Shown: positions 23,266 to 34,422 of the stretch, one piece after another
Position numbering within the stretch: the first letter of the stretch is position 1
Layout of the letters: each line of letters begins with the position of its first letter
From: Ramazzottius varieornatus
Taxonomy: Eukaryota; Tardigrada; Eutardigrada; Parachela; Ramazzottiidae
NCBI GenBank assembly: GCA_001949185.1
Contig: BDGG01000018.1
Location: 317,210-381,209 of the forward strand
Direction of reading: 5' to 3'
DNA: 64,000 nt
Notes under the pieces: model-generated
Database searches by the model: none
Told to the model about the DNA's origin: nothing
Seen by the model: the letters and a program-made list of their open reading frames with translations, nothing else
Program-made: the position numbers and the translations under genes

Positions 23266-24858
23266 CTATCGACATACTGAAGAAAGACTGAAGACGATAC
23301 TGTTCAAGTGTTGTTCCCTACGCAAAGCCAGCTCTGGACTTGGCACTTTTTCCATGTCTTTCTGACCTGCGTGAGAGGCTTGGTGAGCCAACAGTGCTTC
23401 GAAGGTGGCGAAGGTCTTTCCGCAAGCATGACTGGCATGTTGGTGCAGGAGCTGTCCTCCCTCTCCCTTGCTCGTTTTTAGACACTCCTCGAAAAAATGT
23501 GGTGGACATTAGCCGGCCAGAGTCTGACGCTGATCGACTGGCGCTTTCGATTGAGGATACCACCTTCCTATGGCACTGCCATTGCCGCCGACGCTCAACG
23601 ACAACGCTGTATTGCTACTTCGGACGTGCAGCTGCCTTTCTGACGGGAATCTTAAAACGACTGACGGAACACCGAACTGGTTGACCTGTACCGGTAGCGG
23701 AATAGCCGCCCTGACGTCGGCCTGTGCAACTGAAAGCTGCTGAAGGCTAGGCGACCTTTGTGGCTTGGGCGGCTTGGAAGGCAGGGACAGATCCAAGGGG
23801 CAAGCCTCTTGAGGCGCCGTCAGCGGTACCACTTGCGGCACGGGTAGCAGTCGTCGTAAGCTCCTTCTGGGAGCAGGCGGAGGTGTAGGTGCTGCGGCAA
23901 CTCGGGAAGAAGGCCTCAGTGGTGGCAGGTTTGGAGGAGGCTTGAGTAGCAGCGGTATGTAGGTCCTTGTCCCAACGAATAGAGGCAGTAGCCACTCGCC
24001 AGGCAGGACCGATGGTAGCGCTACTGTCGGACGAGCTTGCGGTAGCGCTTTACTGTGGGTAGGTGGTGCCGGTGGGGAGGGAGGAATTGGTAGAGGGGGA
24101 GGCATATCCATGTCTGGCTGGATGTTGGCCGGCAGAGGTTTGACGCATGATTTAAAGTGATGGGCCAAGGCTTGAGGGTTGATGAATGGCACAGCGCACT
24201 TGACACAATGGAGCATTTCCTTGCCATGCACCTGGACACGGACATTCATGTGGCTGAGCAGGCTTTGCTGAGACTTGACCACCAGCTGGCAAACTTCACA
24301 TCGTGGAGAGGCCTCATCTGTAACCACAGGGTAGGAAGATGGGGCATTTGCCGTCATGGAAGCTTCTCTGGTCAAAGAAACGTACGGTAAGCTGCGAAGT
24401 GCTTTCGCAGATATGCTTTGGCGCTGAACTGTTTTCCACAGGTTTTGCACTTGAAGGTTTTTTCCAAGCGGCTCCCCACCGTCGCCACCACCACCACCAC
24501 CAAGCAAAGAGGTGGTGATGTTTTCATTTGGCACTGCATCAAGCAGATGAGACAACGCTGTCTGTGTGGCAAGTATGACGACATAGGCCACCTTAGCATC
24601 GATAGGCCTGTAGTTTTCTCTGGCAATCAAACGCGACGACAGCTTACCGTTATTTCCAGCCATGGAATTCTTTTGTGCTGCCGGCGGACCATTTGAGGCT
24701 GTAGAATATACGTCCATGAATAAACGTATTCAGATTGCAGAAAGTGGACCAGAAAGTACCAAATAACGACGAGCCGGTCTAACCTGCTTGGGCATTCGTA
24801 TTGAATGTCTTTGTGGATGGTCCTGCTTTCGCGATCTCCGACGAGGCTGCTGCTCCAT
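23266..24858 (-). CDS. C2H2 zinc-finger transcriptional repressor-like protein
   Basis: Exons, minus strand: 24858-24784, 24698-24648, 24533-24386, 24317-23561, 23431-23266. They sum to 398 codons plus stop. Exon 1 encodes a basic N-terminus with RRSRKQDHPQ, matching the RKQxxP motif by which FOG, SALL and BCL11 proteins recruit NuRD. Finger 1 (CKTC to HFAAYH) is completed across intron 3, finger 2 is CEVC with widely spaced histidines, and finger 3 is a C2HC (CVKC, HHFKSC). Finger 4 (CHACGKTF to HQASH) gains its first cysteine codon only by splicing intron 4. A Pro-rich linker contains PLDLS, a classical CtBP-binding motif. The alternative acceptor at 24561 would instead give a Gly-rich segment but then needs a frame change before finger 1. 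I do not recognise an orthologue. A nuclear DNA-binding repressor is an inference from the motifs. Confidence 0.72.
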
Positions 24859-25725
24859 CCATAGACGGAACTGATGAAATTTGAGAATAAAGCCAACGTT
24901 GGCCTTGATGTCTAAACTCTAAACCAGAAAAATACGCTGGGTTCACAAGAAATCTAACTTCGTAAGATTGCCAACTTTGTTGTGCGACTGCATGACAGAG
25001 ACTGACGAAATGGCGTGCCGCGACTCGCGCAGCCTTTCAACTGCTGGACCGGTGCCAGCGAGTACCCACTGGCGCGCGATGAGGTCAGGCCGTCCCGTTG
25101 GACGGACGTATCCCAGTCCGTCGTTCTGCCCTCCAATTTTCATAACCGCAATCGCCAGTTCCCCATGGTGCCTTATATTGTAAACCGCGTCGACCGCTGA
25201 TGCAGCTTCAAGAAGGACATCATTCCCTTTACTCCAACCGGAAGTCGCCTAGGTTGCTGATTGGGCTTGACGAAATCTTCCATTGAAACACAAATCTTCA
25301 ACTCGAAGAATTACTGTAATGCTTCTTGAACTTCGCGTAGTACGTCATCATACGCGCAAAACATCCCTTAGGGGGCTGGTAGAGTCAAAGTTTCGGACCG
25401 GGGTTCGACTGCACGCGTATGTTTACGTAGTTCGCGAAGTTCAAGAAGCATTACAGTACCCGATTCCTTTCATGATATGGAACAAATACCGACATTCAGA
25501 ATTCGAAGACCGTTAACTCTACGTTCACTCCACAAAATCAAAACATAATACGGGGGAGAAAATATCTACGGGATAAACAAAAGCCGCTTTGAGATAAAAC
25601 GCAAGATTGCGCGTACGTAACATTTCGACAAGACACAGCGAAGACCTACTGGAAGGTTCAAAGTTAGGATAGCAAGGATTTTGACTGTCGTCTGCAAAAG
25701 TAATCATCTGGTCGAACTGGGCCAG
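24859..25725. other. Intergenic region upstream of the zinc-finger gene
   Basis: Presumed promoter of the minus-strand zinc-finger gene and 3' flank of the Myb/SANT gene. Apart from the inverted-repeat element at 25312-25458 I see no structure. Confidence 0.4.
25312..25458. repeat. TIR MITE (147 bp), probable TA-flanked
   Basis: The ends are near-perfect inverted repeats: CTGTAATGCTTCTTGAACTT at the left and its complement at the right, with further partial pairing inward (34 bp in all). Each end is flanked by TA, which suits a Tc1/mariner-type or similar target. There is no open frame. It shares an internal block (GTCATC, TACGC, AAAACAT) with the element at 56325-56467. Confidence 0.75.
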
Positions 25726-27580
25726 TTATGAATCGTCCGGGCTGTACCCATTAAGCTGTCCGTTTCGGGGTTCGGGAGTGGGAGACTTGAGAAGGGCCAA
25801 CAGCGCCTGATGAGCTTCGCGTTGTTGAAGGAGGACATCCTTCAGCAAGTCATGCTGCAGCTGGTTCTGCTCGACGAACTGCTTCCACTTCTTCTCCTCA
25901 AAGTCCAACCTGGCTCGTTCCAGGTCCAGCTCTTTCTCGCGCAACTTTCGAGACTGCTGTAGTTCTCGCTCATACAGGTCCAGCTGGTTCTTATTCTGCT
26001 GGATCAACATGATGACGTAATCATGGGTGTTGGAAGTGGAAGACAGGTTGAGGGTGTAGGCCGACGTTGAGATCCTGGGCATAGTCGCCAGTGGCGGACT
26101 GGCCGAAGGTTCTCGCAGCGAGCTGGAGTTTTGAGAAGTATTGATGCTGTGTGTAGAAGATGTGGGGGACATGGCCACCATGATTTGCTGTGGCGCAGCG
26201 TGAGCGCGTTGTTTCTTGGCCGGTGGAGAGATGGGGAACTGCATAGCCTGGACGCGTTGCTGGATCTCGGTGGGTTGTGCCATGGACATGGGGAAGGAAC
26301 GCTTGGAGGACTTTTCTTTGGAGCGAGGCATAACGGGCTTGTCGTCGGCCGCCTCGTCGTCCAAGCTGATTTCTCGCAGGTGGTCGATTTGAACGAGAAG
26401 ACCCCATAGCATCTGGTACTGCTCTTCGGAGCCGGAGCGTTTCAACTTGGCGATTTCTTGGAGACGGTACTGGGAGAGCAGGTCGTCCAGACGATGCTTG
26501 CAGGCTCGCTCTCCCGTTGGCTTTGCGAAGATCTACAAGCACGTAGAGTTGAAAGATGTTGCTGCGGACAAGACGTTTAGTCTGTCACCTGGGACCTTCT
26601 ACTGGTCGGCCTAGCAGACCTGCCCCGTGGTCTGTAATAGTTGTGCATTACGGCGTTTAACACTCTGCGTACGACCGTCCTCTTTGTGTATACAATCACT
26701 CAGTTTTATTCACCTCCCAGTTTTAGATTTTGGTCTTTCGGGTCTCGGTCTTTTGTTTGCATGTACCTCGGTCTTCTCACCAAAGCAACACTAATGACCA
26801 GCGGTCAGCAAGACCCCAGCACGCTGGAATTCTTCGGTTTCGGGTAGTTTTGGTGAAGTTTGGTGTTTCGTCTCTTCGCGCGAGACACGTGCACGGTATT
26901 CGCTCAGAAAAAAACTGGAGAACTGGGGACAGCCTTATCTATCGAAGCCAAGCCTGCGATAAATTTTGTAGTCATCAGTGCGGTCAGAAGAAAATCAAGA
27001 CGACCAGTCTTCCCTTTTGAGATTTGGCGTTCATGGCCTGCCAATTATCCGAATTCTGAAACTTCGAAAATTGCCTATTGGTTGGACCAGCCTCCGCAAC
27101 ACGGTACCAGCCAATAAAATTCCTGTATACACAAAGAGGACAGTAGTATTCTGCAAACATGAAAGCGATCGTGCTGAAAGTGTTAATCGAGTACGTATAG
27201 TTCGTTAGGCTGTCATGTCAATGTCATACTGTGACAGGATACAGTACCGTAAACGGTGTGGTGAGCTGCACGGGCGAATGCAGCCAATGGTGTAAAGCAC
27301 CCCGCGTCCCTCCACGGCTCACCACGACGTACGCACAATCGTAGAAAAACGCCGTGGTACAAGAGTAGGCATTTTTCCCCACAGTAGGCTGCGGGAAAGA
27401 TTGCTGGAAGTTCAATGTTGAAATATTCCTTACCGGGATAGAGTTTAGATTATCCACAATCTGGAGCCACACCACGTTTTTGTGCTCGCAATTGAAGGGA
27501 TCAGCCTTCAGGACTTCTTCGCACAGCCAAATATCCTCCTCGATACGAAATCGATTGTACGTTCCTCGTGGCTGATTCAT
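25726..27580 (-). CDS. Myb/SANT-like DNA-binding protein with C-terminal coiled coil
   Basis: Two exons, 27580-27434 and 26532-25726, joined in phase 0, give 317 residues. The N-terminal ~110 residues look like the Myb/SANT-like domain of Harbinger-associated and related arthropod proteins. The order is an acidic-aromatic helix (FRIEEDIWLCEEVL), a tryptophan helix (VVWLQIVDNLN), then a third helix after the intron (ACKHRLDDLLSQY) and the characteristic basic-SGSEEQY segment. A Ser/Pro-rich middle carries KRSFP and PAKKQR, which could be nuclear localisation sites. The C-terminal ~110 residues form a long charged helix (ERELQQSRKLREKELDLERA), likely a coiled coil for dimerisation. It is probably a nuclear DNA-binding factor or a domesticated transposon-derived protein; its targets are unknown. 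The intron (26533-27433) is about 900 nt. Confidence 0.78.
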
Positions 27581-28958
27581 TTCGGCAGAATGTTGCGCTG
27601 ACGAATTGTGCTAAAAGAGAAATTGGGCACGAGAAAACGCCTTGTAATCTTCTTGCGAGATGGAGAGATGAAGTGTACGTGATGGAGGCAGCTCGAGAGA
27701 CGAGAAAGAAAAGTGTGAGCGTGCTGTTGGCTGCCACAGTGCCAAAGCGAATCCAACTGCGCGCATTACGAAAGCTGATACGAAGTTGCTTATTCACTTT
27801 GAAGTAAAAATTGGTTAACATCGGTTGCGGGCATAAAATCGATCGTTGCGACTCTGAGCCAAATCGGTTTTCTCTCTCTGGCCAGTTTCGCTGTGTCTAC
27901 TTTCAACCTCGTCTGCACTTTAAGCCCGAAATGCATAAAAATCTCTGTACGATCTAGGCAGCCCGAGACTTGCAATTCAACTTATCGCGCGCGGGTGCGA
28001 TGCACGAATGGACAGCAATTTAAACAACCGTCTGAAGGAATGTGTGCTGACGAAATGAACCAGTTTCGACAGTCGCAGCACTGCTGGAAAATGTCACTGA
28101 CGTGCAGCGAAGTTGCTCAGCCGTACATGTACCCCGACCCAGTAGGGAAAACCCGTTCCCACACCGGAAGCCTGACGAAAGCAGATACAAACGCCTTGCT
28201 TTACTCACAATTCGCAACCCCTTTTCGCCTTTCTGACCAACGGTCGTGATAGAAGGTTCTCAAAACAGGGCAGAGATAGGCATGAACCCTAGAGGATCGG
28301 ACTGAAGATATCAAACTTTTCACCTGCAATTAATTTTATTGTTCATGGAACCTTTCTGCATTAATCAACAGCAGGTAGAGAAGGCAAGAGCAGTACTGTG
28401 GAACCGGCTCGCCTATTTCGAAAGTCTCTCATCATATCGCCCAGTTTGAGCCCCAGCGCCCCCTCGAGATTGCAGCGACTTCCGGTTATACAATCCCACA
28501 GATGGCCGTCCAGTTCCAAGAGTCCGCTGGGATCCGTCTCCGCCAAATTCGCTAGGCACCAAGACTCGTTGCGGAATCCGCTGGCCGCTCAAGTCACCAA
28601 CTGGCTTTAGCAATGCAGGCGGATCCGCCTTGTGTTGGCAACTTGAATTTCAGAAAATTTTTCCTTCCAGCTTGTTCAGACAAACTTCTCGCTTCATGAA
28701 AAATGACAGCGGTTTTTTTTCAGGTTTTTTGGTTTAAGTTGTTTGGAGCGGGTGCTAGGCCTTGGAGAGATGGACGCTAGTAGGGAAGAGGCTAGAGAAT
28801 GATAGGCAGATCATTCCTGGACGGCTGACTCACCAGCGTAGCTCATTGCTGATTGAAAACATAGAGGGAATGCAAATGTGAGTTCGCTCGCAGAAGGATC
28901 ACACTCTGTTTGGTGTCGTTCTCGCTCCCTGATGTTCGTCCACAAATAGCGCTCGAAA
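27581..28958. other. Divergent intergenic region between the Myb/SANT gene and INTS6
   Basis: The two genes point away from each other, so this 1.4 kb should contain both promoters. I see no clear TATA element. A minus-strand frame at 28363-28590 has protein-like composition but no splice partner, so it is left uncalled. Confidence 0.4.
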
Positions 28959-31900
28959 ATGACGATAATACTCTTTCTCCTGGATAACTCGATATCCATG
29001 GGGCAGAAGACCAACTCGGGGTGCTCCTTTCTCGATATCGCAAAGAAGTCGGTCGAGATGTTCTTGAAGGTAGGCAAACGGTTGGCTTCACTTCACTGCA
29101 TGAGGCTCCAATTGATTGACTGAACGTCCATTGAATCGTTACTGATCGCAACTCGCTTTCTCTTCCAGTTCCGGTCACGAGATTTCAACCATCGAATGGA
29201 TCGCATTATGCTTATGACTTTTGACGAGCCTCCAACGCACTTGAAGGTAACTTTCCGGTCCTTAAACGGGAGAAGATCTATTCACGCTGGGAAGACGTTG
29301 TGGCTGGCTTATTTTAAGTTATAATGTACCCGAATGTATTGGGGATGTGGTCTACATTTCGTGCGGTATGACGTCACTAGCCAGCTGGTTCGGCTGGGTT
29401 TTCGCCTAACCTGGATCACCTGTGTGTTACGCAACGGAGGCGCTTTTGACTGGTCCACCCGCTATGTGCCCAAACTGACGTTTCTGTTTTTATTGTAGGT
29501 TGGCTGGAGGGAATCTCTCCTTGTCTTTCAGAATGAGCTCAAAAACATGCAAGCTACGGCCATGTCAGATGGCTCACAAATCCTGTCGTCAGCTTTCGAG
29601 ATGCTCAATGTTAATAGACTGCAGAGTGGTATCGATACGTATGGCCAAGGCCGAAATCCGTTCTACGTCGAGTCCTGCGTGATCGTCCTCCTCACTGACG
29701 GCCACAGCTTTACGATGGAAAGCCAGTCGGAGGTCCGTATCACTTACTAGACCTGCACAAAAGATTCGCTGGTAAGAACGTTGTATATCTTCCAGCTCAT
29801 CGTAACGATGAACAGCAAAATTCCCGGTCTGGAGTTGACGAGAGAACCTTACCGATGGGACCAACGTCTCTTTAGCGTCGTCCTGAAAATTCCTGGTGTC
29901 CGGATGGAAGAGCCAAACCCTGCTGAAGCTCCTCCAGACATGGTACCTCGAGATACTTCAGCGCTTGAAGGCTTCAGCAGCCTTACAGGAGGTACGGTAA
30001 TTTAACTGAAGAGTAACGTATGCGCATGCATGAATACGTTTAGTGGTTTGTGTCTAAACTTGGTCTTCCAACAGGCCGGTCTTTCTGCATTGAATCTGTC
30101 CGTTGGGTGGACAATGTGATGATGAAACTGGCTGATCTAGTGGCACAAAACGGTGTCATGGTCAGGCTTGAACCCAGTGAGGAAGCGGCCTTCCACGCTT
30201 CCGCCGTTAACCGTATGATCTTCCTTCCCCGCAATCCTCAGAAAAGCCACGCCAATGGCCACTGGCCCCTCCCTGAGCCCTTCTGGGCCGATCTCCGAAC
30301 ACAAAGCGTCATAGTAAGCTATGAACCATCACAAACCAAGAACAAACGACAAGGAAATAACCAAGAATAAGAATAAAAGAAATCTAGAATAAAGAACGTC
30401 GATTTATAATCCACACATAAGAATAAAGAAAGTCGTTGTAGTCGAACACATTTAATCAGATATTCAGTAAAAAGTCTCCGAAAAGGTTTACCAAGCTTGA
30501 TGATTGTGCTGTTGTTGCAGCCTTCGCGGGATTCTCATCCAGTCCTGAAGTTCCAGCCGAGCATGGAAGAAATACCAGTAGCGCCCTCTTTGGGGGACGT
30601 GCCACTTCCGGTGGACAAGTACGAAGTGGAGCAGTCCGCCCTTACTTCCGAGTTCCTGGAAAAGGCCGAACGCTACAAGCACTGGCCTGTCTACGTCAAC
30701 GCCACAACGGGACCCGACCGACCGCCCATTCCCCAGCTGTGTGGCTATCTCGCCATGCAGAACCGAACAGAGACTGGACAAGGGCCCGGGCCGGGACCAG
30801 GACCGGGAAACGAGAAAGTCCTAGCACTTCACGTACTTCCGGTCAACTATCCCATCCTTTTCGACCTTCTCGGTAAGTAGTGCCAGCCAACCTTATTAAT
30901 CTCCTGCTAACGAGCAGTTTCAATGTTGAATCTTCGTGTTTCCCACAGAAAGGTTTAACAAGACACAGAACAGGAAAGAATGGAAGGCGCAGTTTGACTC
31001 GTACATCCAGGGCATACCTCCTTACATGGCTTCGGTAGGTCGCGAGAGGAAGTCAGTTGGCCGCACCACCTTTACGGTTCCTTTATTTCATCTACTTTGT
31101 AGGCAATCAGGAGGTTTCTGCTTAAAGCCAACCTCCACACGATGATTCCGGACTCCTACGACCAGTGCCTTAGTACAGACTTGCAGAACTACCTGCGCAA
31201 AGTCAAAGTGCAGGTAAGTGGACTGGCAAACGTCTGAAGGGGTACTACAATCGAAGCGTCTGTCCTGTTGTATTAACAAACGGTCTTCTGGTTTGCAGGC
31301 GAAAGCAGTTTTTGAAGGCACGACTGCATATCCCAACCAGCCCCTGCCTATTCCTGATCTCATTCCTGTGATCCAGCGGTAAGAGTCGATATGTTCTTTA
31401 TATTGCAGAACTGGGAGCTCAGCGAAGAAACTTAGCCAGACCGTTTTCTTAAGTGGCGCATGCTTCCAGCCAGTACTACTGTAAGCGTGCGGAAGCGATC
31501 TGCTCAAATTTTGAGGAAGCGATCTGCTCAAATTTACTCGCCGAGTTACCCCCACTTGTGTTTCGGGAACTCGTGGAATGCTGTTTGTCTGTAATCTTGT
31601 TGATCATAATTTGATCTTTGTGTGGTTGCAGGTTTCAGAGTGCGGTACCGACGCTAGAGACTCCCTCTCCAGATGCGAATGCTCCGCAGAAGGACAACTA
31701 TGACGACCTCCTAGCCAAATCGGTCCAAGAACAGATGGCCAACGACGCCAACACATTTCGCATGCATCTTCGACTGCCCATCATCATGCAACAACGCATC
31801 CACATTCCCCTCCACCACAACCCATTCGACGTGGACCGCGAAGACCTCGTTAGCCAGCTAGCCAGCCTGAAGTTTTCCCTCCTCCATCCCCACCGGTGGA

Positions 31901-34422
31901 AAGGCTCGACCGGTACGTCCGGCTGTCTTCCACCTTTCTTGAACCACCAAACGAAAATTACGAAATAGATGACTTTTATTATTTGGTCGGCATTTTTCTA
32001 CTCGAAAAACAATTGGGAAGGAGGGCAGAAGAAGCGTGCAAGATAATAATCTTGCACGTTTCCCAAGCGGCGCGCGGGTTCATTGTCGCTGGCCGGAAGA
32101 GTGCGCCACTTGAGATAGTGATCTTGCCCGTGTCGTTTGCCGGCCTCCCATTTGGGGACTGACAGTTTCTTTCAGTTCTTCTCAATTACAAGATGAAACT
32201 ATTTATTATTTTTCTGTAGAAGCGGACAAGAGTATCCCGATCGCTCAAATGGGCAACTATCAAGAGTACCTCAAAGGAGCCTTACAGCCACTGAGAGACT
32301 TGGCGGAAGACGCACCCAAGCAAGTCAACAACACCTTTGGAAATCCTTGGATATCACCCAAGAAGGTGAGGTCGGGGTTTCATCATCATTTTTTGAGTAT
32401 CTGTACATTGGCTAAAGCTATCAGTTTCCTCAGATGCGGCAGAGATCGGCATCCGCTGGTGCTGGCGGAATGGGCGGTATGGTCGACGAAGCCGACGTTG
32501 ACAACCTCGGTGCCTCCAACGGACCTCCCCGACTAAAACGGACTCTTTCCGAAGTCAGGGAAGGAAGTAGCTCGACTCCTAACGCCCTCAAGAACAAGTT
32601 GCGAGCTGGTCTCCGGTCGCCCGTCAAGCGACAGCGGCACCAGAGTGAGCCACCGTTGTCGTCAGCGCTGCTCACTAACGGCCTCACTCCCTCCATTTCC
32701 ATAGCGGAGTCAGCTGCATTACCGGAACCGCTAGATGTGCCCATGCCTTCTTCCTCAAAGATAGTTCCGGTGACTGCTGAGGACATTTCTCCCGAAGAAC
32801 CGCCAGGTAATCGACTCGTGCCTCTGGACATTTTCTAACAGTTGTCAGATGACAGCTCAAACTGGACACGATTGTTTCCCCAAGTGGCGCACGCTTCCAG
32901 TGTTATTGCGCTACTTGATAAAACGACTTTGGCGCGTTTGGCTGCTAATGTCCCAAATACATTTATAATTCTAAATATCTGCAAAATATCTGTTGGATTG
33001 TTATTTTCAAGTTTCAGCTTTATTGAAAAGCCAATATTCTGTCCTCGAAAAGCAAGAAGTTAGCGAAAAAACGAAAAACAAACTACACATGGAAAGACTT
33101 TCCTTTCTCCACATCTAAAACGTAAAACAACTCGTCAAGACGTCCTTTACGGTGGAGAGAACAGAATAAGAATTTCTATTTGTATCTGTATTTTTATTTG
33201 TATTTGTAGGTACTTTCGCTGAGCTGGTATTAGATGAGCCAGACGACAGGCCCGAAAGACCAGAGAGACCTCCACCGCCTTTGCTAACGAACGGTCATCC
33301 CGAAGGCCATACCAATGGCGAAATGACGGACGAGGAAACACCGCACAACTCTCCGAGAGGAAACGAGACACACTCGCAAGAGTCTGTGTTAAAGATGAAA
33401 CTCCTGGCTTTGAAAGAAATTCGAAGTCCCGGACGAAGTGAGCTATCGATACTGTGCCCTCCCTCACTTCCGCGGTGAGGTTTCCGGCGGGAAAATGTTT
33501 GTGTAATGGTTCATTTTGTTGTAGATTTCAAGAAAATACTGGAGATGGTGAACTGCATCAACGGGAACGTGACGTTGAAGAAGACTGTGATTGACAGTAT
33601 CATAACGGAAGCACGAAGGTATCGTCGAGATAGTCTGATAGTCGTTTTACAGAAGAATTTTCCTGCCTTTACTTCGTCGTGATAGCGGTGATGATTCGTG
33701 CAGAGAAGTGTTTTCTATCAATATTTATTTTCATTTTGGAGATCGCTGGTTTGAAAACGATTAATATTGAGGAGTGTTTTTTCATACTGCTTGATATTTT
33801 CTAGAGTGATTCTCTCTGTCTCGATGGAAGGTTCTTGCGAGGAAAATGTCCTGGGGTTATTTCCTGTCTGGTCGATCGCAGTGAAAGTAGTGACCAATGA
33901 TGAAGTATTCTCTCACTCTCCGTATGTGTGTGTCTGTGTGTGTGTGTCGATATTGTAAGTTGTTTTATAGCTTCCGCAATGTGCAATCAGCGGACAAAGC
34001 GGCCTTGCTCAAACATGGTGGAAAACACCACAGATATATCACGTAACGAGACGAAATGTCGGCCAAATGTTGGACAGTCCACGTAATAGCACACATGTCT
34101 GAACGCATGCTCTGGCTTTCCCTCTCACCGACCATCGTCAATCGTAACAGGCAACAAAACAACAGTGACAACGCCTCTTTGACTTTCAGAAAGAAAGAAC
34201 GGTCTGCATGGAGGTTCTATAAATACTCGGACTCTTTCCTCGTGTGTCCATTACAGGGTAATTTTGCAGTTACATCAGCCTCCGCAGTTCGCCCCACTTA
34301 AACCAACGCACCCGTAATTAACACTGTTATTTATTAATACTTGCAGTTTCAGCAACAAGCCTCTCCGCCTTGCCACCGGAAGGTCTACTGGGAAAATTAC
34401 GAGAAAATTGCGAAAAAATTGA
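28959..34422 (+). CDS. INTS6: Integrator complex subunit 6
   Basis: INTS6 is a core subunit of Integrator, the nuclear complex that cleaves snRNA and paused mRNA transcripts and carries PP2A. Fifteen exons: 28959-29069, 29169-29246, 29499-29732, 29796-29991, 30075-30313, 30521-30872, 30949-31034, 31103-31213, 31299-31378, 31632-31912, 32220-32365, 32434-32806, 33210-33437, 33525-33618, 34347-34422. They give 894 aa, close to the usual vertebrate length. The N-terminus is a VWA domain (MTIILFLLDNSISMGQ, then DRIMLMTFDEPP and YGQGRNPF). Later landmarks are LTREPYRWDQRLF, HWPLPEPFW, IPIAQMGNYQEYLK with NTFGNPW, and the conserved C-terminal helix region (LALKEIRSPGR, KILEMVNCINGN). A GPGPGPGPG tract (about 30780-30810) is an unusual insertion. 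The last exon is a weak call; several other acceptors would also close the frame. Introns 9, 10 and 12 carry MITE copies. Confidence 0.9.
31405..31540. repeat. Degenerate palindromic MITE copy in INTS6 intron 9
   Basis: The left end is GGGAGCTCAGCGAAG (about 31413), the core is AAGTGGCGCATGCTTCCAGC at 31451-31470, and the partner arm is broken (AAGCGTGCGGAAGCGATC). Confidence 0.65.
32005..32160. repeat. Palindromic MITE copy in INTS6 intron 10
   Basis: The core runs from CCCAAGCGGCGCGCG to GAGTGCGCCACTTGAG (about 32062-32115) and is followed by GATCTTGCC and GTTTGCCGGCCTCCC. A separate perfect small hairpin (CGTGCAAGAT with its complement, about 32035-32060) sits just upstream. Confidence 0.7.
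32870..32965. repeat. Degenerate palindromic MITE copy in INTS6 intron 12
   Basis: TTTCCCCAAGTGGCGCACGC begins near 32875. The right arm is eroded (GCGCTACTTGATAAAACGA). Confidence 0.6.
33166..33209 (+). repeat. TTTGTA-type short repeat at an INTS6 splice acceptor
   Basis: Imperfect repeats of TATTTG/TGTATT form the pyrimidine-rich tract that ends in the TAG acceptor used for exon 13 of INTS6 (exon starts 33210). Confidence 0.5.
33923..33948. repeat. (GT)n microsatellite
   Basis: A short TG/TGTC run in the last INTS6 intron. Confidence 0.7.

Noticed and set aside
25385-25430. tRNA-like box (GGGGTTCGACTGC preceded by CTGGTAGAG)
   Set aside because: Box spacing and flanking stems do not form a tRNA cloverleaf. 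It is inside a TIR MITE.
28363-28590. Minus-strand frame with protein-like composition (GLLELDGHLWDCITGS and on)
   Set aside because: Could be a lone 3' exon, but no upstream exon could be joined and the family is not recognised. The plus strand is equally open.
33781-34346. Other acceptors for the last INTS6 exon (near 33804, 34150, 34191, 34256)
   Set aside because: All close the frame, but only the acceptor at 34347 gives an aromatic-plus-basic start after EAR that resembles known INTS6 ends. Kept as a weak choice.
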